Shown: piece after piece, positions 35,180-42,757 of the stretch
How positions within the stretch are numbered: the first letter of the stretch is position 1
How the letters are laid out: the number at the start of each line of letters is the position of its first letter
Assembly: GCA_031288535.1 (NCBI GenBank)
Contig: JAITRF010000082.1
Span: 1-54,334, forward strand
Direction: 5' to 3'
Origin: Desulfovibrio sp.
GTDB lineage: Bacteria; Desulfobacterota; Desulfovibrionia; Desulfovibrionales; Desulfovibrionaceae
Length of the DNA stretch: 54,334 nucleotides
Notes under the pieces: model-generated
Database searches by the model: none
The model's input: only the letters and a program-made list of their open reading frames with translations
Told to the model about the DNA's origin: nothing
Made by a program: the position numbers and the translations under genes

Positions 35180-35455
35180 TTATTTTACCGCTTCTTTCAA
35201 AGCTTTGCCGGCCGTGAATTTTACCGCCTTGCCGGCGGGGATGCTGATTTCCTTGCCGGTACGGGGATTGCGGCCCTTGCGTGCGGCGCGCTTGGCCACC
35301 TTGAAGCTGCCGAAGCCCGTAAAGCTAACCTGGTCGCCGGCTTTCATGGCTTCGGTAAGAACGGCCACCAAAGCGTCAAGAGCGGATTCCGCCTGCGTTT
35401 TGGTGGCAAGGCCGGATCTCGCGTGAATTTTCTGTACCAGTTCGGCTTTCGTCAT
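35180..35455 (-). CDS. hup: HU-family DNA-binding protein
   Basis: The 91-residue protein begins MTKAELVQKI and has the HU arm and signature GFGSFKVAKRAARKGRNPRTG, matching the family length of about 90. It bends and compacts DNA as a dimer. A GGAG is 6 bases before ATG 35455, better placed than the ATG one codon earlier. The longer frame upstream is leader DNA. It has its own promoter candidate (35525-35552) and lies 99 bases ahead of priA on the same strand. Confidence 0.95.
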   Translation of the reverse strand: MTKAELVQKIHARSGLATKTQAESALDALVAVLTEAMKAGDQVSFTGFGSFKVAKRAARKGRNPRTGKEISIPAGKAVKFTAGKALKEAVK

Positions 35456-35524
35456 CATTATCTCCGGGGCATGAGGTTTTACAGACGGCGGAACGGCTTC
35501 CGCCCACATTTTCATACCAGCCAC

Positions 35525-35552
35525 CTTTTACAGAGTGGGAGTTTGTTGTCAA
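35525..35552 (-). promoter_or_regulatory. candidate sigma-70 promoter of hup
   Basis: On the minus strand TTGACA (35547-35552) is followed after 16 bases by TAAAAG (35525-35530), a 4-of-6 match to the -10 box. It lies about 70 bases ahead of the hup start codon. Confidence 0.4.
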
Positions 35553-35569
35553 GATGGAATTTGCCGCAA

Positions 35570-35595
35570 GCCGGGAAATTTGACAATTTCCCGGC
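35570..35595. repeat. perfect hairpin between divergent hup and the TPR gene
   Basis: GCCGGGAAATT (35570-35580) and AATTTCCCGGC (35585-35595) make an 11-bp perfect stem with a TGAC loop, just upstream of the hup promoter candidate. It may be an operator or terminator. Confidence 0.55.
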
Positions 35596-35709
35596 GCTTC
35601 CGCCGGAGCGTTTTCGCTTGTTTTCAATCCCGACAACTTCCTGCAATTTCAGGAGATCCGATCTGTTTTGCCACACGGGCGGCTTTGCCTTAAAGGGAAA
35701 AATGATATA

Positions 35710-35785
35710 GAGCGTGTTAACTTCAAACGTCAACGCGCTCCGCAGGGATTTGCCGCGCAAATCCCTGCCGCGGGATGCTTGCAGT
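35710..35785 (+). repeat. three-hairpin intergenic element, copy B2
   Basis: Hairpin 1 is 35710-35718/35732-35740 (9 pairs including one G-U). Hairpin 2 is 35742-35752/35758-35768 (11 of 11 pairs). Hairpin 3 is reduced to CTTGC/GCAAG. Several stem positions differ from copy B1 and B3 in ways that keep pairing. It ends about 27 bases before the TPR gene start, within its probable leader. Confidence 0.75.
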
Positions 35786-35811
35786 CTGTCTTTCCGCCGC
35801 AAGGGAGCGAC

Positions 35812-37047
35812 ATGCGCTTTTTGAGGGGTCTGTTCCTGTATCCGGCCGCACTTTTGCTTGCCGGGCTCGTTTGCCTGTGGCCGGTCGCCGCGGGCCGGAC
35901 CTGTGCGGCCCTGGAGCAGGGAAGCGTTGCTCGGGCGCCGGAAAAAGACGACGGCGAGGCGGACGAATTTCCCGGAGGAGAGGCGAGATTCTCCGCCGTC
36001 CGGAGCTTCCGGGGAGGGGTGCGGCGCGAGGCCGCCGAGCAGGCGGCGTTTCTGGCCGCGCATCTTGAGGCATGTTTTTACGCCGGCAACGCCCTCTTGA
36101 GGGCCGAAAACCCGCTTTTCGCCGCTTTGGGAGACTCTTCGCGCGAAAACCTGCCGGCCGCGCTGGCCTGGCTGATCTTTCCCCCGAACCCGGAAAAAAT
36201 CGAGGTCTACGGCTTTCCGCCCCACATCGGGGTCAGGGCGGGCCTTGTCCTCAAAAAATCCGGCCGGGAGCGCGAGCTTTTACGCGAGGCCCTCAAAGAC
36301 ATGGAGCTTGTTTTGACGCATCAGGCGATCTTTTCCCGCCTTTGCCGCCTTCTTGAAAACTACGACCGGGTCGCCGGGGAAATTTTCGCCCTCCCCCCTC
36401 CGGGCATGGACGCGCAAGCCTCCGGTGCGGAGCGTCCGCCGGATGTCCGCACTCCCCAAAATGCGGATGAGCAGGCTTCCTTGAGCACGGCGCTGCGGAA
36501 AATCACCGACAACATGCAGGCCTTGCGAATTCTGGCCGGCATCCTGCCCCTTTCCCAAGCCCCGGACAAAGGACCCGATCTCCGGCATCCGGACAAAGAG
36601 AACCTGGGGCATCTGGAAAAGGAACTGGACAAGGCGCTGGAACTCGCCCCGGAGGACCCGATTGTCCTCACCGCGGCGGCCGGGTTCACCCTGCATCTCG
36701 ACAGGCCGGCCAGGGCCCAGGAATACGCGGAGCGCGCCCTGGCAACCGCGCCCGACTACGCGCCCGCCCACGACGTCCAGGGGGCAATCCTGCTGCGCCG
36801 GGGGCTGCCGAGGCTGGCGTTGCGATCCTTTGACAGGGCCGTGGCCTCGGGCGCCAGAAACCCGGCCTTTCCGGCGCACCGCGCCTATGCCCATTTTGTG
36901 CTTGAGGAATATGCGGACATGTGCGCGGACTTCCAGACCGCCTGCGCCCTTGGCGACTGCGAAGGGCTGCGCCGGGCGAAGGAATCCGGCAAATGTCCGC
37001 CTCCGGACGAGGTGCGGGACGGAGCCCCTGAAAAAAGGCTCCGATAG
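35812..37047 (+). CDS. secreted TPR-repeat protein of unknown function
   Basis: The 411-residue protein has a signal peptide or anchor (about residues 1-33). A central helical region of unknown type follows, then TPR-like helical pairs in the last 140 residues. Those include AQEYAERALATAPDYAPAHDVQGAIL-type repeats; the stretch starting LEKELDKALELAPEDP is the first clear one. AAGGGAGC sits 4 bases before ATG 35812, which decides the start. It lies between repeat copies B2 and B3 and has no operon partner. I do not recognise a specific family; a periplasmic scaffold role is a guess from TPR content. Confidence 0.75.
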   Translation: MRFLRGLFLYPAALLLAGLVCLWPVAAGRTCAALEQGSVARAPEKDDGEADEFPGGEARFSAVRSFRGGVRREAAEQAAFLAAHLEACFYAGNALLRAENPLFAALGDSSRENLPAALAWLIFPPNPEKIEVYGFPPHIGVRAGLVLKKSGRERELLREALKDMELVLTHQAIFSRLCRLLENYDRVAGEIFALPPPGMDAQASGAERPPDVRTPQNADEQASLSTALRKITDNMQALRILAGILPLSQAPDKGPDLRHPDKENLGHLEKELDKALELAPEDPIVLTAAAGFTLHLDRPARAQEYAERALATAPDYAPAHDVQGAILLRRGLPRLALRSFDRAVASGARNPAFPAHRAYAHFVLEEYADMCADFQTACALGDCEGLRRAKESGKCPPPDEVRDGAPEKRLR

Positions 37048-37053
37048 CAAATT

Positions 37054-37165
37054 AGAGCGGTTCAACTTTGAAAAGTCGGACCGCTCTGCAAGGATTTGTT
37101 GGCAACTCCTTGCCGCAAAACGCCTGCAGGCGAGCTTTGCCCGCCGTCAAGCAAGCGTTTCATTG
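37054..37165 (+). repeat. three-hairpin intergenic element, copy B3
   Basis: Hairpin 1 is 37054-37063/37078-37087 (10 pairs with one G-U). Hairpin 2 is 37088-37098/37103-37113 (10 of 11). A weaker hairpin 3 ends GCCGTCAAGC, as in B1. It begins 7 bases after the TPR gene stop, so this copy lies at a 3' end, not in a leader. Confidence 0.75.
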
Positions 37166-37223
37166 GCTTTGAGGTTACATGGATGCCCCATCTGAAGCAT
37201 TCCCCGCGATCCACCACGCAAAA

Positions 37224-37560
37224 AAAGAAAAAACCTCGTTGTGCTTGTAACGACAAGCAGATAGTATAAGTTTTGTCCACACCCACTATCACCAACGAGG
37301 TAAAAAGAGCATGCCCCAATTCACCTTTCCTTTCAAGTACGAAGAAGAAACAAAGACATCTGGCCTGACAGATCTCGCGGGTCTGCCTCTCTATCTTGAA
37401 TTGCTCTATAAGCTTAATATTTTTAAGGTAATGCGCAATACTCTTGATGCTGATACGCATGAAGCCACTGTCTGGAAACCAATGAGATAGTGTTGACCTT
37501 GGCACTCTTGAATCTTGCCGGAGGGGAGCACTTCTGCCCGCATCGCTGTCGCGGCATTAT
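37224..37560 (+). pseudogene. decayed IS transposase fragment (IS1380-like N-terminus)
   Basis: ATG 37311 opens a 59-residue frame (MPQFTFPFKYEEETKTSGLT, then DLAGLPLYLELLY) that stops at 37490. The next frame continues VLTLALLNLAGGE, a typical early transposase segment, and then homology ends. So the element has a premature stop or frameshift plus a large internal deletion. CCTCGTTG near 37227 and CAACGAGG near 37294 form an inverted repeat in front of it, possibly the IS end. It marks the left border of the accessory island. IS family naming is from memory of the N-terminal motif. Confidence 0.65.
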
Positions 37561-37690
37561 TTTGACCTCACTGGAGACTTCCTCCTCAATCCGCGCAAGG
37601 TGGTGGTGGATTCTGGTTAACGTTGTTTCTTTTTTGGCCTTTTCAGGCTATCATTGGACAAATAATTCACCAAACACGGACGCAAACAGT

Positions 37691-37798
37691 ATGAATTTTC
37701 AGAAAATTTTGACAGACTACCGGGCGATCTCCTTTTCCGAAGATGGTATCCTTGTTACGACTCCGGCGCTTTTTTCATCCCAAGGGTCGGCACTATGA
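37691..37798 (+). CDS. small open frame overlapping the restriction gene start
   Basis: ATG 37691 opens 35 codons (begins MNFQKILTDYRAISFSEDG) ending in TGA that overlaps the next ATG (ATGA at 37795). The overlap is the type that couples translation. The residues SEDGILVTTPAL vaguely recall the start of DUF1828-type proteins, but the match is short. It may be a leader peptide or the remnant of a gene truncated by the upstream IS. Confidence 0.3.
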   Translation: MNFQKILTDYRAISFSEDGILVTTPALFSSQGSAL

Positions 37799-40700
37799 GC
37801 AATCCATTTTTCGACCAGCCGATCCTAAATTCGCCCTATACGGAACCGGGCTGCCACTGGAAGCTGGACGAAAACAACCAGCCTACGCAAGAGATCAACA
37901 AGTTTCGCCGTCCGGCCAGCTTTGTCACGCCGATCCCCAATCCGCAAAAATCCAGGGGAAAAGGCAAGCAACTCTTGCTCATTGAAGATGCCACCGCCAA
38001 GGCCATTTCTACCGATAGTCAGGAATATGAACTAACCACGATTATCAATGCGTTGCGTCATACTGTTTCCGAATGGCGTAAGAGTGATCCCAAAAACTGG
38101 AAAGTCACTCCTGAAACAGCCCGGCTTCTCCAGCATTGGCGGCATCACAAATTCAGCGGCTACCGTCCTTTTTTTTGTCAGCTTGAGGCTGTGGAAACAG
38201 CGATTTGGCTGACGGAAGTTGCGCCAAGCGCCGGGAAAAAGGGCGAACGGTTTCTGGAGCGCCTGAACACCGCCAGTTTGGAAGCCAACCCCGGCCTGAA
38301 CCGTCTGGCCCTGAAACTTGCGACCGGCGCGGGCAAGACTACAGTAATGGCTATGCTCATCGCGTGGCAAACCATCAATTCCGCCCGCTATCCCAACAGT
38401 AAGCGATTTACCCACGGTTTTCTTGTCGTAACTCCCGGCATCACGATCAAGGATCGCCTGCGGGTTTTACTGCCCACAGATGTTGACAGCTACTACCAGT
38501 CCAGGGAGTTGCTCCCTGCCGATATGCTTCTGGATATTCAGAAGGCCAAAATCGTCATCACCAATTTCCATGCTTTCAAACAGCGCGAAAAAACGGAACT
38601 GTCCAGCGCCGGACGCGCCCTGATCAACGGCAGACACGCTAGTGACGAGAGCAAAATAAACACTGTTGAGCCGGAAGGGCAAATGCTCCAGCGGGTAATG
38701 GGCAGCCTGATGAGCATGAAGAATATCATGGTGTTCAACGATGAAGCACATCACTGCTATCGTGAGAAGCCCGGCGACAGGGAAGATGTTGAAATTCAAG
38801 AAGGAGAGGATAAGAAGGACGCCGCCAAAGAAGCCAATGATAACAATGAAGCGGCTCGCCTCTGGATATCCGGTCTTGAGATCGCACAGAAAAAACTCGG
38901 CATCTCCCGCATATTCGATCTTTCCGCAACACCGTTTTTCCTGCGCGGTTCCGGCTACAAGGAAGGGACGTTGTTTCCCTGGACAATGAGCGATTTTTCT
39001 CTGATGGACGCCATTGAGTGCGGGATTGTGAAACTCCCCCGCGTCCCCATAGCCGACAACCTGCCTGATGCGGCCAATGATATGCCCAAGTTTCGTGAAC
39101 TCTGGAAGCATATAGGCAAAGATATGCCCAAGGCCGGACGCTCTTCAAAATTTAACGATCCGCAAGCATTGGAACTGAAAAACCGGATATTACTCGTCAA
39201 TGCGTTGAAGGCCCTCTACGGACATTATGAAAAGACCTTTACCCTGTGGGCGGATGCAAAACTCGGTGTTCCACCCTGTTTTATTATCGTCTGCAACAAT
39301 ACTTCCACCTCTAAGTTGGTTTATGACTACATTTCAGGCTATGTCCACAAAGAGAGCGGCAACTTTCATGCAGGCAAATTTTCTCTTTTCAGCAATTATG
39401 ACGAGAACGGCAATCTCCGTTCAGAGCCGCGAACTCTACTTATAGACAGCCAGCAACTCGACTCCGGCGAAAAACTAAGCGATGATTTCCGTAACGCCAA
39501 TGCCGGGGCCATTGAACGCTTCCGCAGAGATGCGTTGGAACGCGGCGGCGCTTTGGCCGATGAACTGCGCCGGGGCAAGGAACTTGATGATTCCACCATA
39601 CTCCGGGAAGTTATGAATACCGTGGGCAAGCCCAGTATGCTCGGCGGCGGCATTCGTTGCGTGGTGTCGGTTTCCATGCTCACGGAAGGATGGGACGCCA
39701 ATACCGTAACGCATGTTCTCGGCGTGAGGGCTTTCGGTACGCAGCTTCTTTGCGAACAGGTCATAGGCCGCGCCCTGCGCCGCCGTTCTTATGAACTCAA
39801 TGAAAACAAGCTGTTTGACGTGGAATATGCCGATGTCATGGGCATACCCTTTGACTTCACGGCCAAGCCGGTGATCTCCAAGCCCGCGCCTCCGGTTGAT
39901 TGGGTCAAAGTGCAAGCTGTCCGTCCGGCCAGAGATCATCTGGAAGTTCGATTTCCCAGGGTGATGGGGTATCGTGTCGAACTGCCCAAAGAACAGATTC
40001 GGGCGGAATTTTCCGACGATTCCATTCTTGACCTCAATCCCGATCTTGTCGGCCCTACTGAAGTTCTTCAGGCGGGCATTATCGGTGAAACCGTAAACCT
40101 CAAGGTGGAACACCAAAAGGACATTCGCCGCTCTTCGCTCATTATGCACCTGACCAACCATTGCCTGCAAAGCAAATGGCGCGATGCCGATGGCGTTCCC
40201 CGCTTCCATCTGTTCAGCCAACTCAAAGGCACTGTCCGGCAATGGCTGGACACCTGCCTGAAATGCTCCGGCGGTACTTATGAGGCTATTTTGCTGGATT
40301 TGAAATTCGCCGAAATGGCCGCTGAACGAATCCATGCCGCTGTGAACAGGGCTGCGGTAACGGATAAACCCACTTCCCATCCGATCACGGCGATTCTCGA
40401 TCCTTATACTCCTACCGGCTCAACAATGTACGTCAATTTCGTCACTTCCAAGAGCCTGCGCTGGCAAACAAAAGACCGTTGCCACGTTAACTGGTGCGTC
40501 TGTGATAGCCATTGGGAAATGGAGCTATGCCGGGTGGCGGAAAAGCATCCTCAAGTCAAAGCCTATGTGAAAAATTACAATCTCGGCTTTGAAGTTCCCT
40601 ATACTTTCCAAGGCGAACAGCGGACGTACACTCCTGATTTTATCCTGCTGGTTGATGATGGGCATGGAGAAGACAATTTTCTGCATCTCGTTGTTGAAAC

Positions 40701-40917
40701 CAAGGGATACCGTGGAGAAGACGCCAAGGCCAAAAAAGAGGCAATGGATGTCTTTTGGATTCCAGGGGTCAACCGCCTTGGAAGCTACGGACGTTGGGCC
40801 TTTGTGGAGATTAAAGAAATCTATACGATAGAAGCTGAATTTGAGGCCAAGGTCGAGGCTGAATTTGGCAAGATGATGGAATTGGCGGCAGGGGGAACAC
40901 ATGAAGAAACAAAATAA
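37795..40917 (+). CDS. type III-like restriction endonuclease (SF2 helicase plus nuclease, BPTD_3080-type)
   Basis: The 1040-residue protein has an SF2 helicase core. Walker A is LATGAGKTTVMAMLIAW, box II FNDEAHH, motif III DLSATPFF, and motif VI QVIGRALRR. A C-terminal PD-(D/E)xK-like nuclease region shows TPDFILLV followed by VVETKGYRGE, with D, E and K in the right order. This is the build of Res-type and BPTD_3080-family restriction enzymes, which translocate on DNA and cut when the partner methyltransferase has not marked the site. It is unusual in standing before, not after, the methylase. It overlaps the next gene by 17 bases. The first gene of the island's defence block. Confidence 0.88.
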   Translation: MSNPFFDQPILNSPYTEPGCHWKLDENNQPTQEINKFRRPASFVTPIPNPQKSRGKGKQLLLIEDATAKAISTDSQEYELTTIINALRHTVSEWRKSDPKNWKVTPETARLLQHWRHHKFSGYRPFFCQLEAVETAIWLTEVAPSAGKKGERFLERLNTASLEANPGLNRLALKLATGAGKTTVMAMLIAWQTINSARYPNSKRFTHGFLVVTPGITIKDRLRVLLPTDVDSYYQSRELLPADMLLDIQKAKIVITNFHAFKQREKTELSSAGRALINGRHASDESKINTVEPEGQMLQRVMGSLMSMKNIMVFNDEAHHCYREKPGDREDVEIQEGEDKKDAAKEANDNNEAARLWISGLEIAQKKLGISRIFDLSATPFFLRGSGYKEGTLFPWTMSDFSLMDAIECGIVKLPRVPIADNLPDAANDMPKFRELWKHIGKDMPKAGRSSKFNDPQALELKNRILLVNALKALYGHYEKTFTLWADAKLGVPPCFIIVCNNTSTSKLVYDYISGYVHKESGNFHAGKFSLFSNYDENGNLRSEPRTLLIDSQQLDSGEKLSDDFRNANAGAIERFRRDALERGGALADELRRGKELDDSTILREVMNTVGKPSMLGGGIRCVVSVSMLTEGWDANTVTHVLGVRAFGTQLLCEQVIGRALRRRSYELNENKLFDVEYADVMGIPFDFTAKPVISKPAPPVDWVKVQAVRPARDHLEVRFPRVMGYRVELPKEQIRAEFSDDSILDLNPDLVGPTEVLQAGIIGETVNLKVEHQKDIRRSSLIMHLTNHCLQSKWRDADGVPRFHLFSQLKGTVRQWLDTCLKCSGGTYEAILLDLKFAEMAAERIHAAVNRAAVTDKPTSHPITAILDPYTPTGSTMYVNFVTSKSLRWQTKDRCHVNWCVCDSHWEMELCRVAEKHPQVKAYVKNYNLGFEVPYTFQGEQRTYTPDFILLVDDGHGEDNFLHLVVETKGYRGEDAKAKKEAMDVFWIPGVNRLGSYGRWAFVEIKEIYTIEAEFEAKVEAEFGKMMELAAGGTHEETK

Positions 40918-42580
40918 CATCCTTAACCAACTGCATCATTTGCTGGCTGCTTCTATGGAAAATGAGGTTGTGGAGTTCAAAGAGGCCAAAACAACCTATC
41001 ATTTTGATAAAATCGGAGAATATTTTTCCGCGCTTGCCAATGAAGCCAACCTCAGAGGCGATACGGTTGCATGGCTCGTGTTCGGCGTCGCCAATAATCG
41101 GGAAATTATCGGCACCAGCTTCCGCCCCATGCCTCAAGCCTTGCACAGTCTGAAACATGAAATCGCCAAACAGACTACAGACGGCATTTCATTCATTCAA
41201 ATACATGAAGTGCAGGAAAGCGGCAAAAGAGTGTTGCTTTTTGAAATTCCTGCCGCTCCGCAAGCAACTCCCGTCGCTTTCAAACATCGTTGGTACGGTA
41301 GGGATGGAGAATCCCTGGTTCCTCTCAGTTTGCAAAAAATCGAGCAAATCCGCGCTCAGAAAAAATTTACTGACTGGAGCGCCGAAACTGTTGAGGATGC
41401 TACTCTTGACGATCTTGACCCCGATGCCATGCTTGTGGCCCGCGAGAATTTCAAAAAGAAAAATCCACGCCTCGCGGTTGAAGTGGGTGCCTGGGATAAC
41501 GATGCTTTTCTCCGTAACGCCAAGCTCTCCATTCGCGGGAAACTAACCAAAACCGCCATCCTTTTGCTCGGCAAAAATCAGGCTGAACATCTTTTAGGCG
41601 TCGATCCTAAAATCCGCTGGATATTGAAGGATCATACCGGGGCCGACAAAGATTATGAAATTTTCGGACTGCCCTGGCTTCTGGCGGTAGATAAGGTATT
41701 CGCACGAATCCGCAATATCAAATACCGCTATATGCAATCAGGCACACTATTTCCACAAGAAGTGGATATGTATGATTCCTTTTCCATCCGGGAAGCATTA
41801 AACAACTGCATTGCCCATCAGGACTATACTTTACAAGGGCGCATCAATGTGATTGAACGGGAAGACAGTTTGCAATTCACCAATCTTGGCGATTTTTTGC
41901 CGGGAGACATACATCTTTTTCTGCTCCAGGATATTGCGCCGGAACGATATCGTAATACTTTTCTCGTCGAGGCTATGCGGAATCTCAATCTCGTTGATAC
42001 CATAGGCAGCGGTATACGGAAGATGTTTCAGGCGCAAAAGGATCGCCTTTTCCCTATGCCGGAATATGAATTTGCCAATAACAGAGTCAGCGTCACTTTG
42101 ATCGGAAAGATTTTGGATATAGATTATGCCAATATTCTAGCAGCCAATAATGCTCTGACATTATCCGAGATCATGGTTCTTGATAAGGTGCAGAAACAAA
42201 TTTCGCTCTCTGACGATGAAGCAAAGCGACTTAAAGCGAAACGGCTTATCGAGGGACGCAAACCAAACTACTATATAGCAAAAACCGTTGCTCAAAAAAT
42301 AGGCCAAAAGGCGGAATATACAAGGAACGCGCCTTTTGAAAAACAGTATTTCTTTGATTTGATAAAGAAACTGCTCAAGGAACACAAATTCGCTACACGG
42401 CAGGATATTGATAAACTCTTGTGGGATAAATTGCCTGACTGGATGGCTGAATCACAGAAAAAGGTAAAAATTGGCAATTTTATCAGCGAAATGCGAAGAC
42501 AGAAGACTATCAGCAATAAAGGCACGGATAGCAAGCCGCGTTGGGTGCTGGAAGGCGTTGATGACAAAAAAAACACATGA
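40901..42580 (+). CDS. AlbA_2 / HATPase_c_4 protein in the restriction operon
   Basis: The 559-residue protein starts with an AlbA_2 domain (MENEVVEFKEAKTTYHFDKI, then LVFGVANN, EIIGTS). It continues with a GHKL-like HATPase_c_4 domain (IREALNNCIAHQDYTL, DTIGSGIRKMF) and ends with winged-helix-like regions (LTLSEIMVLDKVQ, RLKAKRLIEGRKPNYY). It overlaps the restriction gene by 17 bases, implying coupled translation and a linked function. Relatives are annotated as ATP-dependent DNA helicase or transcription regulators without proof. A regulator or accessory specificity factor of the R-M system is plausible. A 177-base spacer without a supported gene follows. Confidence 0.82.
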   Translation: MKKQNNILNQLHHLLAASMENEVVEFKEAKTTYHFDKIGEYFSALANEANLRGDTVAWLVFGVANNREIIGTSFRPMPQALHSLKHEIAKQTTDGISFIQIHEVQESGKRVLLFEIPAAPQATPVAFKHRWYGRDGESLVPLSLQKIEQIRAQKKFTDWSAETVEDATLDDLDPDAMLVARENFKKKNPRLAVEVGAWDNDAFLRNAKLSIRGKLTKTAILLLGKNQAEHLLGVDPKIRWILKDHTGADKDYEIFGLPWLLAVDKVFARIRNIKYRYMQSGTLFPQEVDMYDSFSIREALNNCIAHQDYTLQGRINVIEREDSLQFTNLGDFLPGDIHLFLLQDIAPERYRNTFLVEAMRNLNLVDTIGSGIRKMFQAQKDRLFPMPEYEFANNRVSVTLIGKILDIDYANILAANNALTLSEIMVLDKVQKQISLSDDEAKRLKAKRLIEGRKPNYYIAKTVAQKIGQKAEYTRNAPFEKQYFFDLIKKLLKEHKFATRQDIDKLLWDKLPDWMAESQKKVKIGNFISEMRRQKTISNKGTDSKPRWVLEGVDDKKNT

Positions 42581-42757
42581 AAGGACTTATCGGGACGTTA
42601 ACCCATTTATGAGAACTTACGAGTAGCTTATGAGGGATTCTCCCCCATTACCCTTGTAATTTCAAGATATTTGCTCTCACAATTTGGCCGCTGATTATGA
42701 GAAACGTGGATGAGCAGAAATAGCCAGCCGATTATTTGGAAACTATAAGGAAGCGAA

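Noticed and set aside
37500..37521. Sigma-54 promoter near TTGGCACTC
   Set aside because: Spacing to the next TTGC is too long, and the sequence is part of the decayed transposase reading frame.
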